Source: an uncultured Chryseobacterium sp.
GTDB taxonomy: Bacteria > Bacteroidota > Bacteroidia > Flavobacteriales > Weeksellaceae
DNA length: 23,678 bases
NCBI RefSeq assembly: GCF_936933875.1
Contig: NZ_CAKZIK010000083.1
Span: forward strand, 1-23,678
Direction: 5' to 3'
In this document: one piece after another, positions 14,654 to 22,114 of the stretch
Layout of the letters: each line of letters begins with the position of its first letter
Numbering within the stretch: the stretch's first letter is position 1
The notes under the pieces: generated by a model
What the model was told of the DNA's origin: nothing
Seen by the model: only the letters and a program-made list of their open reading frames with translations
Database searches by the model: none
Position numbers and translations under genes: made by a program

Positions 14654-15835
14654 TTAATTATTGATTCTTAAAAATTCTTTAGCAAGTTCGATCATTTTTG
14701 GGTCGCCGGTGTATTTTCCGTGTTCGTCGGAAAGTTTTACGGTTGGAATCCAATCTCCGTTGTTGGCTTGTACGCCGATGAGTTTCATCACGATGTTCAT
14801 TGGTTTTAAACCAACATCGTTTGTTAAATTCGTCCCGATACCGAAGGAAATCCCGATTCTTTCTTTGCAGGCATTAGTAATCTCTTCAACTTTTTCAAGA
14901 TTCAAACCGTCAGAAAAAATAATGTATTTAAATAAAGGATTGATACCGTTTTTCTCGTAATGAGCAATGGTTTTATTCGCGAATTCAATCGGGTCTCCGC
15001 TGTCGTGACGAACGCCGTCGAAGAGTTTTGCAAATTTTTTGTCGAATTGCTGAAAGAAAACATCGGTTGTATAAGTATCTGAAAGTGCCACTCCCAAATC
15101 TCCGCGGTAAACATCTACCCAATGTTCGAGCGCAAGTTCGTTGGCCATTTTGAAACCGTATTCCGCAGCGTGAAACATAAACCATTCGTGAGCATGAGTT
15201 CCGATGGGTTTGATGCTGTATTTCATCGCGAAATGTACGTTGGAACTTCCAATAAATTTTCCGGATTTATTATCTTTTACCAGAGAATCTACCACCAAAT
15301 CCTGAACTTTATAAGAATGCCTTCGTCTGGTTCCGAATTCAGCGAAATTGACGCCCAATTTGTTGAGTTTTTCTGCTTTCTGAAATGTATTTTGAATGAC
15401 AATCTGGTTCGAATCCCTTTCCATGTGGTTCATTTCGTAGTGAAGTTCGGAAATAAGAGCCAACAAAGGAACCTCCCACAAAATTGTTCGGTACCATTGT
15501 CCTTCAACGGTAACTTCGAGGTCGTTTCCGGTCTGTACAATTTTAACTTCGGAAGGATCGTAATGGTAGCCTTCAAGAAAATCGAGGTAAGGCAAATCGA
15601 GATATGGACAGGTTTTTTTTAAATATTCTTTTTCTGCTTTCGTGAGTTTCAGTTCTGCCATGGCATTTACTGCTTTTCGGAATTCTTCATCAAAACCTTC
15701 AGGAAAATGATGCTTTCCACGGTTAATAAACTGGTATTTTACTCTTTCATCAGGGAAAATTTTTACCACGGCGTTTTGCATGGTAATTTTATAAAAATCG
15801 TTATCCAGAATAGATTTCAGACGTACTTCTGCCAT
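14654..15835 (-). CDS. pncB: Nicotinate phosphoribosyltransferase
   Basis: Cytoplasmic NAD-salvage enzyme that joins nicotinate and PRPP, driven by ATP hydrolysis, to give nicotinate mononucleotide. At 393 residues it matches PncB length. Motifs include the N-terminal SILDNDFYKITMQNAV and the active-site FAEFGTRRRHS (165-175). KPIGTHAHEWFM carries the His (about 216) that is phosphorylated in E. coli PncB. VRHDSGDP and FSDGLNLEKVEEI lie in the phosphate-binding part, and GIGTNLTNDVG completes the site. I chose ATG 15835; a TTG seven codons upstream lies at the promoter element 15854-15861. It is first gene of a likely pair with the YCII protein and diverges from the GT-C-like gene. Confidence 0.96.
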   Translation of the reverse strand: MAEVRLKSILDNDFYKITMQNAVVKIFPDERVKYQFINRGKHHFPEGFDEEFRKAVNAMAELKLTKAEKEYLKKTCPYLDLPYLDFLEGYHYDPSEVKIVQTGNDLEVTVEGQWYRTILWEVPLLALISELHYEMNHMERDSNQIVIQNTFQKAEKLNKLGVNFAEFGTRRRHSYKVQDLVVDSLVKDNKSGKFIGSSNVHFAMKYSIKPIGTHAHEWFMFHAAEYGFKMANELALEHWVDVYRGDLGVALSDTYTTDVFFQQFDKKFAKLFDGVRHDSGDPIEFANKTIAHYEKNGINPLFKYIIFSDGLNLEKVEEITNACKERIGISFGIGTNLTNDVGLKPMNIVMKLIGVQANNGDWIPTVKLSDEHGKYTGDPKMIELAKEFLRINN

Positions 15836-15853
15836 TTTTAATTTAAGTTTTAA

Positions 15854-15861
15854 CAAATGTA
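15854..15861 (-). promoter_or_regulatory. Probable -7 element of pncB
   Basis: Minus-strand TACATTTG, 18 bases before ATG 15835. No TTG at ideal spacing. Confidence 0.5.
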
Positions 15862-15896
15862 GAAATTACAGAATAAATTCATTGTACCGAATTAAA

Positions 15897-15904
15897 TATC
15901 TTTG
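15897..15904 (+). promoter_or_regulatory. Probable -7 element of the GT-C-like gene
   Basis: TATCTTTG, six bases before ATG 15911. The in-frame TTG at 15902 is part of this element and is therefore not the start. Confidence 0.5.
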
Positions 15905-15910
15905 TGCTTT

Positions 15911-17287
15911 ATGAAGAAATATTACATTCTTGCTGCTGCTGTTGTTATCTTTTATTTTGTGCAGTCTTTTTTTCTGAGTGCGGGAGGGATTGGCGCAGAC
16001 AGTTTGTCTTATTTCGGAATCGCTGCGGATTTGCCACATCCCGAAACGAATCTTTTTCCTTTAGGTTTTCCGATTTCGCTTAAATTTTTTCATTTGATTT
16101 TTCAGGATTGGTTTTGGGCTTCCAAGTTTTTAAACTTTTCCTTGATTGTTGGAATTCTGCTATTTTCATATTTCAAAAAGTTCTATCTCAGGGAAACGGT
16201 TTTGCTTTTTACCGGAAAGACTTTGTTTTTTGTGTACACGAACGTGATGTCCGAAAGTTTTTTCATTTTTCTGCTTTATTTGATGCTGTACTTTTTTCAT
16301 CAAAGGTTCAAAAATCAACTCAGTTCAGGGAAATTTTTGTTTTGGTCGAGTTTGCTGATGATTTTGATGGTTGCTACCAGATATGCCGGGATTTATATAT
16401 TTGCGGGAATTGGGCTTTTTTATTTTTTGATTTTAAATAAAACCGTCAATTATAAAAAAGATATGCTGAAGTTTCTTTTGATTTCCGGATTGGGAATTTT
16501 TGGATATTTATTATTGAATCAAATCACTTTTGGAAGTTTTGCCGGTGAGGATTTGAGAGGGAAACACGCTGCAATTCTTCCAATAGATGTTTTTCGAAAT
16601 TTTTTAGGCGTTACGAATGTTATAGATCCATTTATCGGAATAAAACCGGCCTCAAACAGCTTCGCGAGTTTAGCTTTTCAGGTTTTGCTGATGGTGTTAG
16701 ATTTTGTACTCCTATATTATATCATCAAACTATTTAAAAAGAAAAAAGAAACTCTTCAGCTTCATTTTCATTATCTTTTGTACTTCATTGCCGGAACTTA
16801 TACGGTTTTACTTTTTGTTTCGGGATTCTTTCAACAAATCGAGGAAATGAATATTAGAATGCTCGCTGCTGCAAATTTTTGCCTGTTCTTTTCTTTTTTG
16901 ATTATCTATTTTACAAACCTTAAAAACGACAAAATTATTTTTGGTCTTGGATGTTTCTTTTTAATTTTTCTGTCCTTATATAATATAAAGGTGCCGGATA
17001 ATTATTTAAAGAATAAAAAGGAAATTGAAATGCAGATGCCAAAGTTTTCATCAAAGAAGTATCTGTATAATAATGAAAGGGGTAAAGTTGCTGTTACGGA
17101 ATATAAAATTCCTTTTACGGGTAAAACAATTCAATACAATCATACCAGCCAACAACCCGGAGATGTAAAACTGAACATTGCGGGAACCATAAACCCAAAA
17201 ATTAAATGGATTAAAAAAGCCAGTTTGGTGCAGAAAAAAAATGTACTTTATACTTCGGAACTGCATCTCGGTTCAGAAAGTCATTAG
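15911..17287 (+). CDS. Multi-pass membrane protein, GT-C glycosyltransferase-like
   Basis: The 458-residue protein has roughly ten to eleven hydrophobic helices, with a basic/polar C-terminal tail of about 90 residues (after about 370). The first helix is followed by a loop containing GGIGADSLSYFGIAADL. An Asp in this first external loop, next to aromatic and small residues, is the usual catalytic-site layout of GT-C (PMT/GT39/GT87-like) enzymes, which transfer sugars from polyprenyl-phosphate donors outside the membrane. That family placement is inference from topology and the loop, not from a strong motif. The donor and acceptor are unknown; lipid A, glycan or glycoprotein modification is conceivable. 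It has its own promoter-like element, no neighbouring glycan genes, and ends 102 bp before rpsL. Confidence 0.75.
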   Translation: MKKYYILAAAVVIFYFVQSFFLSAGGIGADSLSYFGIAADLPHPETNLFPLGFPISLKFFHLIFQDWFWASKFLNFSLIVGILLFSYFKKFYLRETVLLFTGKTLFFVYTNVMSESFFIFLLYLMLYFFHQRFKNQLSSGKFLFWSSLLMILMVATRYAGIYIFAGIGLFYFLILNKTVNYKKDMLKFLLISGLGIFGYLLLNQITFGSFAGEDLRGKHAAILPIDVFRNFLGVTNVIDPFIGIKPASNSFASLAFQVLLMVLDFVLLYYIIKLFKKKKETLQLHFHYLLYFIAGTYTVLLFVSGFFQQIEEMNIRMLAAANFCLFFSFLIIYFTNLKNDKIIFGLGCFFLIFLSLYNIKVPDNYLKNKKEIEMQMPKFSSKKYLYNNERGKVAVTEYKIPFTGKTIQYNHTSQQPGDVKLNIAGTINPKIKWIKKASLVQKKNVLYTSELHLGSESH

Positions 17288-17335
17288 TTGATGGCTTGAA
17301 TATTTTATTATTTGAAATTATTTAATGCTGATTAC

Positions 17336-17365
17336 TTGTCAGTTAAAAAATATTTCATACTTTTG
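17336..17365 (+). promoter_or_regulatory. Promoter of the rpsL-rpsG-fusA-rpsJ operon
   Basis: TTG (17336-17338), 19 bases, then TACTTTTG (17358-17365): a full Bacteroidota consensus with the same spacing as the rplC promoter. The leader before ATG 17390 is about 20 bases, A-rich and without a Shine-Dalgarno sequence. Confidence 0.85.
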
Positions 17366-17389
17366 CACCCTAAAATAAAAAGCAATTAA

Positions 17390-17797
17390 ATGCCTACTAT
17401 TCAACAATTAGTTAGAAAAGGAAGAGCCACACTTGCCAAGAAGAGCAAATCGGCTGCCCTTGATTCATGTCCACAAAGACGAGGAGTATGTACGAGAGTA
17501 TATACAACAACACCGAAGAAACCTAACTCTGCACTTAGAAAAGTTGCAAGGGTAAGACTTTCTAACGGAAAAGAAGTCAACGCTTATATCCCGGGCGAAG
17601 GACACAATCTTCAGGAGCACTCGATAGTATTGGTACGTGGCGGAAGGGTGAAAGACCTACCGGGAGTACGTTATCACATTGTTCGTGGAGCTTTGGATAC
17701 CGCAGGAGTAAACGGAAGAACTCAGAGAAGATCTAAGTACGGAGCTAAGAGACCTAAACCAGGTCAGGCACCAGCTGCAACAGGTAAGAAAAAGTAA
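17390..17797 (+). CDS. rpsL: 30S ribosomal protein S12
   Basis: Protein of the small-subunit decoding centre. The 135-residue sequence is collinear with E. coli S12 through MPTIQQLVRK, the Cys-containing loop CPQRRGVCTRVYTTTPKKPN and GRVKDLPGVRYHIVRGALD. It then carries a Bacteroidota-type basic tail of about 10 extra residues (AKRPKPGQAPAATGKKK). The two lysines whose changes usually give streptomycin resistance (K43 in TPKKPN and the K in GRVKDLPG) are both lysine here, as in sensitive bacteria. First gene of the operon, 25 bp before rpsG. Confidence 0.98.
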   Translation: MPTIQQLVRKGRATLAKKSKSAALDSCPQRRGVCTRVYTTTPKKPNSALRKVARVRLSNGKEVNAYIPGEGHNLQEHSIVLVRGGRVKDLPGVRYHIVRGALDTAGVNGRTQRRSKYGAKRPKPGQAPAATGKKK

Positions 17798-17822
17798 TCA
17801 TTAAATTTTAAGGTTTAAGACA

Positions 17823-18299
17823 ATGAGAAAAACAAAAGCGAAAAAAAGACCGTTGTTACCGGATCCAAAATTTAATGATCAACTGGTAACAAGATTTGTA
17901 AACAATTTGATGCTTGATGGTAAAAAATCAATCGCATTCAAAATTTTCTACGATGCTTTGGATATCGTAGAGTCTAAAAAAGGAGACAGCGAAAAATCTT
18001 CTTTGGAAATCTGGAAAGATGCTCTTACTAACGTTATGCCTCACGTAGAAGTACGTTCAAGAAGAGTTGGTGGTGCTAACTTCCAAATTCCAATGCCAAT
18101 TAGAGCTGATAGAAAAATTTCTATGGCGATGAAATGGTTAATTAAGTATTCGAAAGCTAGAAATGATAAATCTATGGCTGCTAAATTAGCTGCTGAAGTG
18201 ATCGCTGCTTCAAGAGAAGAAGGAGCTGCTTACAAGAAGAAATCAGATACTCACAAAATGGCGGAAGCTAACAAAGCTTTCTCACACTTTAAATTCTAA
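17823..18299 (+). CDS. rpsG: 30S ribosomal protein S7
   Basis: Primary 16S rRNA-binding protein that starts assembly of the 30S head. Its 158 residues are full length. Typical stretches are MRKTKAKKRPLLPDPKFNDQ, the LMLDGKKSIAFKIFYDAL helix, VRSRRVGGANFQIPM and the C-terminal HKMAEANKAFSHFKF. In E. coli S7 represses its own operon; whether this holds here cannot be seen. The fusA start lies 6 bp after the stop. Confidence 0.98.
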   Translation: MRKTKAKKRPLLPDPKFNDQLVTRFVNNLMLDGKKSIAFKIFYDALDIVESKKGDSEKSSLEIWKDALTNVMPHVEVRSRRVGGANFQIPMPIRADRKISMAMKWLIKYSKARNDKSMAAKLAAEVIAASREEGAAYKKKSDTHKMAEANKAFSHFKF

Positions 18300-18305
18300 T
18301 CTGAA

Positions 18306-20423
18306 ATGGGAAGAGATCTTAAATTTACAAGAAACATCGGTATCGCTGCTCACATCGACGCAGGGAAAACTACCACTACAGAAAGAATTTTGTTTTACAC
18401 TGGTAAAACACACAAAATCGGTGAGGTTCACGAAGGTGCTGCAACCATGGACTGGATGGAGCAGGAAGCTGAAAGAGGTATTACAATTACTTCTGCAGCA
18501 ACGACCTGTACGTGGAACTTCCCAACTGATCAGGGAAAAGCACTTCCTGAAACTAAAGGATACCACTTTAACATTATCGATACACCGGGACACGTTGACT
18601 TTACGGTAGAGGTAAACAGATCTTTAAGAGTTCTTGACGGTCTTGTATTCCTTTTCTCTGCAGTTGACGGTGTGGAACCACAGTCTGAAACTAACTGGAG
18701 ACTTGCGGACAACTATAAAGTTGCTCGTATGGGATTCGTTAACAAAATGGACAGACAAGGTGCAGACTTCCTTAACGTAGTAAACCAGGTGAAAGAAATG
18801 TTGGGGTCTAACGCTGTTCCAATTGTATTGCCAATTGGTGCTGAAGAAGATTTCAAAGGGGTGGTTGACTTGATCAAAAACAGAGCTATCGTTTGGGACG
18901 AGGCTGGACAGGGTGCAACTTTCGATGTAGTTCCAATTCCTGAAGACATGAAGGATGAAGTTTTGGAGTACAGAGAAAAATTAGTAGAAGCAGTAGCTGA
19001 TTATGATGAAACTTTGATGGAGAAATTCTTCGAAGATCCAGATTCAATTACTGAAGAAGAAATCAACGAAGCGTTGAGAAAAGCTACTATCGACCTTTCT
19101 ATCATTCCTATGACTTGTGGTTCTTCATTCAAAAACAAGGGAGTACAATTTATGCTTGACGCAGTTTGTAAATACCTTCCTTCTCCATTGGATAAAGATA
19201 ACATCAAAGGAACAAACCCAGATACAGATGAAGAAATCGAAAGACAGCCTTCGGTTTCTGAACCATTCTCGGCTTTGGCATTTAAAATTGCAACAGACCC
19301 GTTCGTAGGTCGTCTAGCATTCTTCAGAGCTTATTCTGGAAGATTAGATGCTGGTTCTTATGTTTTGAACACAAGATCTGGTAACAAAGAAAGAATTTCT
19401 AGAATCTATCAGATGCACGCTAACAAGCAAAATCCAGTTGAGTATATCGAAGCTGGTGATATTGGTGCAGCTGTAGGATTTAAAGATATTAAAACAGGAG
19501 ATACATTATCTGATGAAAAGAACCCTATTGTTCTTGAATCGATGATCTTCCCTGATCCGGTAATCGGTATCGCAGTGGAGCCTAAAACTAAGGCAGACCA
19601 GGATAAAATGGGTAACGCTCTAGCTAAATTGGCTGAAGAAGATCCAACATTCCAGGTTAAAACTGACGAAGCTTCAGGACAAACGATTATTTCAGGGATG
19701 GGAGAACTTCACTTGGATATTATTGTAGACCGTATGAGAAGAGAGTTCAAGGTGGAAGTAAACCAAGGACAACCTCAGGTAGAGTACAAAGAAGCTCTTA
19801 CTCAAAAGGCAAACCACAGAGAAGTTTACAAAAAGCAGTCTGGTGGTAAAGGTAAATTCGCAGATATCGTATTCGAAATCGGTCCTGCAGAAGACGGAAA
19901 AACTGGTCTTGAGTTCATCAACGAAATTAAGGGTGGTAACGTTCCTAAAGAATTTGTTCCTGCAATTGAGAAAGGTTTCAAAGCTGCAATGAAAAACGGT
20001 CCTTTGGCTGGATTTGAAGTTGAAGCAATGAAAGTAACCCTAAAAGATGGATCTTTCCACGCGGTTGACTCGGATGCACTTTCTTTCGAATTGGCTGCAA
20101 AATTAGGATTCAAAGAATCTGGTAGAGCTGCTAAAGCGGTTATCATGGAACCAATCATGAAGCTTGAAGTAGTAACTCCGGAAGAGTATATGGGAGATAT
20201 AGTAGGTGACCTTAACAGAAGAAGAGGTACTGTAAACGGTATGGACGACAGAAACAACGCTAAAGTAATCAAAGCTTTCGTTCCGCTTTCTGAAATGTTT
20301 GGATATGTAACTTCGCTTAGAACTTTGTCTTCTGGTAGAGCAACTTCTTCGATGGAATTCGAGAAATACGAAGCAGCTCCAACAAACATCGCAGAAGAAG
20401 TAATTGCTAAAGCGAGAGGGTAA
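18306..20423 (+). CDS. fusA: Translation elongation factor G
   Basis: GTPase that drives translocation on the ribosome and helps in ribosome recycling. Its 705 residues match the family. GTP-binding motifs are G1 AHIDAGKT (15-22), the switch-II DTPGH (92-96) and NKMD (146-149), with RGITI in switch I. Domains II to V follow in normal order, including GMGELHLDI and the C-terminal PIMKLEVVTPEEYMGDIVGDL of domain V. It is a canonical translocase rather than the fusB-type or TetM-type protection factors. It lies in the str operon between rpsG and rpsJ, and tuf is not adjacent. Codon use is strongly biased, as expected for high expression. Confidence 0.98.
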   Translation: MGRDLKFTRNIGIAAHIDAGKTTTTERILFYTGKTHKIGEVHEGAATMDWMEQEAERGITITSAATTCTWNFPTDQGKALPETKGYHFNIIDTPGHVDFTVEVNRSLRVLDGLVFLFSAVDGVEPQSETNWRLADNYKVARMGFVNKMDRQGADFLNVVNQVKEMLGSNAVPIVLPIGAEEDFKGVVDLIKNRAIVWDEAGQGATFDVVPIPEDMKDEVLEYREKLVEAVADYDETLMEKFFEDPDSITEEEINEALRKATIDLSIIPMTCGSSFKNKGVQFMLDAVCKYLPSPLDKDNIKGTNPDTDEEIERQPSVSEPFSALAFKIATDPFVGRLAFFRAYSGRLDAGSYVLNTRSGNKERISRIYQMHANKQNPVEYIEAGDIGAAVGFKDIKTGDTLSDEKNPIVLESMIFPDPVIGIAVEPKTKADQDKMGNALAKLAEEDPTFQVKTDEASGQTIISGMGELHLDIIVDRMRREFKVEVNQGQPQVEYKEALTQKANHREVYKKQSGGKGKFADIVFEIGPAEDGKTGLEFINEIKGGNVPKEFVPAIEKGFKAAMKNGPLAGFEVEAMKVTLKDGSFHAVDSDALSFELAAKLGFKESGRAAKAVIMEPIMKLEVVTPEEYMGDIVGDLNRRRGTVNGMDDRNNAKVIKAFVPLSEMFGYVTSLRTLSSGRATSSMEFEKYEAAPTNIAEEVIAKARG

Positions 20424-20442
20424 TCTTTAAAAATTTTTGAAA

Positions 20443-20748
20443 ATGTCACAAAGAATCAGAATAAAACTTAAATCTTACGATTACAATTTGGTAGACAAAT
20501 CTGCTGAGAAAATCGTAAAAACGGTAAAAGCTACTGGTGCTGTTGTAAACGGACCAATTCCATTACCAACAAACAAGAGAATCTTTACAGTACTAAGATC
20601 TCCACACGTAAACAAGAAGGCAAGAGAACAGTTCCAACTTTCTGCACACAAAAGATTGATGGACATCTACTCTTCATCTTCTAAAACTGTTGATGCCCTA
20701 ATGAAATTAGAGCTTCCTTCAGGAGTAGACGTAGAAATTAAAGTGTGA
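20443..20748 (+). CDS. rpsJ: 30S ribosomal protein S10
   Basis: Small-subunit head protein, also a partner of NusB/NusG in antitermination in other bacteria. The 101-residue sequence begins MSQRIRIKLKSYDYNLVDKS, the usual S10 start. A TTG two codons upstream (20437) is in frame but not needed. Family stretches VNGPIPLPTNKRIFTVLRSPHVNKKAREQF and SAHKRLMDI are intact. In Escherichia coli rpsJ heads the S10 operon, whereas here it ends the str transcript, 19 bp after fusA, and is cut off from rplC by a terminator and four unrelated genes. Confidence 0.97.
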   Translation: MSQRIRIKLKSYDYNLVDKSAEKIVKTVKATGAVVNGPIPLPTNKRIFTVLRSPHVNKKAREQFQLSAHKRLMDIYSSSSKTVDALMKLELPSGVDVEIKV

Positions 20749-20759
20749 TAAAAGAGCTG

Positions 20760-20811
20760 GAAGATGGAAGCACGAAGATGGAAGTTATCTGAAATCTCTT
20801 GCCTGAAATCT
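20760..20811. repeat. Imperfect short direct repeats downstream of rpsJ
   Basis: GAAGATGGAAG occurs at 20760-20770 and 20774-20784, and CTGAAATCT at 20789-20797 and 20803-20811. The stretch is non-coding and lies between rpsJ and its terminator. I recall similar GAAGATGGAAG-type tracts scattered in Chryseobacterium intergenic regions, but this is not provable here. Confidence 0.5.
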
Positions 20812-20842
20812 GAAAACCAAAAAGCACTTTGCTATGATAAAG

Positions 20843-20873
20843 AATCCGTTCTCGCAAGAGAGCGGATTTTTTT
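20843..20873 (+). terminator. Intrinsic terminator of the rpsL-rpsJ operon
   Basis: An 11-bp stem AATCCGTTCTC/GAGAGCGGATT with one G:T pair and loop GCAA, followed by a run of T. It ends the ribosomal transcript before the accessory genes. Confidence 0.88.
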
Positions 20874-20880
20874 ATTTTTG
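20873..20880 (+). promoter_or_regulatory. Possible -7 element of the DUF1294 gene on the terminator tail
   Basis: TATTTTTG sits immediately after the terminator T-run, then AGAA and the ATG at 20885. No TTG at ideal spacing; the upstream half of the promoter would lie in the hairpin. Confidence 0.35.
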
Positions 20881-20884
20881 AGAA

Positions 20885-21148
20885 ATGTACTTCTATTTTA
20901 CTTTTATTTCGATAATTGCATTTCTCTTTTTTGGAGCCGATAAATTTCAAGCTAAAAATTCACGAAGAAGAATTTCAGAATTCACACTTTTACTTTTAAC
21001 TTTCCTAGGCGGAAGTTTAGGATCCGCTCTAGGAATGTTGATTTTTAATCACAAAACGTCAAAAAAGAGTTTCCTCTTCAAAATTTTTTTGGTAATTGTC
21101 GTTCAAGCTGCCATAATTTTATTTTTATATAAAAACCAGAAAATGTAG
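20885..21148 (+). CDS. DUF1294 family small membrane protein
   Basis: The 87-residue protein has three hydrophobic segments: about residues 2-17, 32-52 and 65-81. It carries the DUF1294 signature: Asp-Lys-x-x-Ala after the first helix (GADKFQAKNSRRRISE), a Gly-rich second segment (FLGGSLGSALGMLIFNHKT) and a basic-aromatic FNHKTSKKSFLFKI. The function of the family is unknown; some members are fused to cold-shock domains in other bacteria. It is the first of the accessory genes between rpsJ and rplC. Confidence 0.85.
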   Translation: MYFYFTFISIIAFLFFGADKFQAKNSRRRISEFTLLLLTFLGGSLGSALGMLIFNHKTSKKSFLFKIFLVIVVQAAIILFLYKNQKM

Positions 21149-21214
21149 CGTAATTTTTATATTTAAAAGATTTGGCAAACTTTTATAGCTTGTTTCAAAA
21201 AAAATTACTTAACA

Positions 21215-21700
21215 ATGGCTGAAACAGAAATAAAAAAAGGTTTTTTTGAAAAATTTGCCAACTGGGCAACCAATTTTACAGGTAGTGCTGGAGCTTTTTT
21301 AGGTGCAACATTGTTAGTTTTCATCTGGGCTATAACAGGACCCGTTTTCCAATTTTCAGAAAATTGGCAAATGGTAATTAATACTGGAACCACAATCGTT
21401 ACTTTTTTAATGGTTTTCCTCATTCAAAAAGCCCAAAATAAAGATAGCAAGGCAATCCAAATAAAATTAAATGAACTTATTGCTGCAAACGAAAAAGCAA
21501 GTAATAGAATTGTAGATATCGAAGATCTCACCGAAAAAGAATTGGATAAACTACACAAATACTACGAAAAACTCTCAGCGTTAGCAGAAGAAGATAAGGA
21601 TTTGCACCAGTCTCATTCCATAGATGCTGCAAAAGATAATCATGAGCACAAAATTCGCAATCAACAAATTCACGACGAAATTGAACATGAAGACAGATAA
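21215..21700 (+). CDS. Low-affinity iron permease (PF04120-like) family protein
   Basis: The 161-residue protein has two membrane segments (about 27-46 and 54-71). Strong family features surround them: TGSAGAFLGATLLVFIWAITGP, NWQMVINTGTTIVTFLMVFL and IQKAQNKDSKAIQIKLNELI. The C-terminal part is a highly charged helical region (about 95-161) rich in Glu, Lys and His (SHSIDAAKDNHEHKIRNQ, HDEIEHEDR), likely cytoplasmic. The family takes its name from yeast Fet4, but bacterial short members are not shown to move iron. The His/Glu-rich tail could bind metal (inference). It starts 66 bp after the DUF1294 gene and is followed by a terminator hairpin. Confidence 0.88.
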   Translation: MAETEIKKGFFEKFANWATNFTGSAGAFLGATLLVFIWAITGPVFQFSENWQMVINTGTTIVTFLMVFLIQKAQNKDSKAIQIKLNELIAANEKASNRIVDIEDLTEKELDKLHKYYEKLSALAEEDKDLHQSHSIDAAKDNHEHKIRNQQIHDEIEHEDR

Positions 21701-21704
21701 AACC

Positions 21705-21731
21705 AAAATCCACTTTCTTAATGTGGATTTT
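21705..21731 (+). terminator. Intrinsic terminator after the iron-permease-like gene
   Basis: A 9-bp perfect stem AAAATCCAC/GTGGATTTT with a 9-base loop, then TTAG. The T-run is short, so it is of moderate strength. Confidence 0.7.
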
Positions 21732-21780
21732 TAGTTTAACATAAAAAAATACTTTATCAATGTCATATTAAAAACTTGTA

Positions 21781-21804
21781 TAGTTTTAGTTTTAGTTTTA
21801 GTTT
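21781..21804 (+). repeat. Hexanucleotide tandem repeat (TAGTTT)x4 in a promoter region
   Basis: Four exact head-to-tail copies of TAGTTT follow TTG at 21776-21778 and end 26 bases before the next gene. Each junction reads TAGTTTTA, one base from the TAnnTTTG promoter element. The copy at 21799 is 20 bases after the TTG. Confidence 0.8.
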
Positions 21805-21830
21805 TATCACAATTAACAATTAAAAAAAAT

Positions 21831-22109
21831 GTGATTAAAAAATTATTTATTTTAAGCTTGTTAGGTGTATTTACTTTTGGAAGTGCTTCCAACTTTAGTT
21901 TTACTGTACAAAAAAAGACGAAAGCGCAACTCTGTGGTGTAATCGTTAATTTTTATGATGTTAATGGCAATTTTGTGAGGCAACAATGGTACACTTCTGA
22001 TCAGCCTAATTACAATTCATGCCAAGCCTATCAAGCTTCAGTTATTGAAGATTTGACAGCTCAGGGTTATACCGTTAAAATTCAAAAGCAAACCGCAAAC
22101 CCGAATTAA
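21831..22109 (+). CDS. Small secreted protein with two cysteines, unknown function
   Basis: The 92-residue protein has a signal peptide (about residues 1-20, ending near GSAS). A mature domain of about 70 residues has two Cys (LCGVIVNFYD and YNSCQAY) that could form one disulfide in the periplasm. It looks beta-hairpin then helix (QAYQASVIEDLTAQGYTVKIQ). The start is GTG at 21831; the overlapping ATG two bases earlier is followed directly by TGA in another frame. It lies 5 bp before the GLPGLI gene, so both are probably translated from one mRNA. I do not recognise the family. Confidence 0.75.
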   Translation: MIKKLFILSLLGVFTFGSASNFSFTVQKKTKAQLCGVIVNFYDVNGNFVRQQWYTSDQPNYNSCQAYQASVIEDLTAQGYTVKIQKQTANPN

Positions 22110-22114
22110 TAAAA

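Noticed and set aside
15902..15910. Upstream in-frame TTG start for the GT-C-like gene
   Set aside because: It is the end of TATCTTTG at 15897-15904, and the signal-anchor begins neatly at ATG 15911.
19826..20449. 207-codon minus-strand frame inside fusA
   Set aside because: Antisense shadow caused by the strong codon bias of fusA; the translated sequence has no recognisable features.
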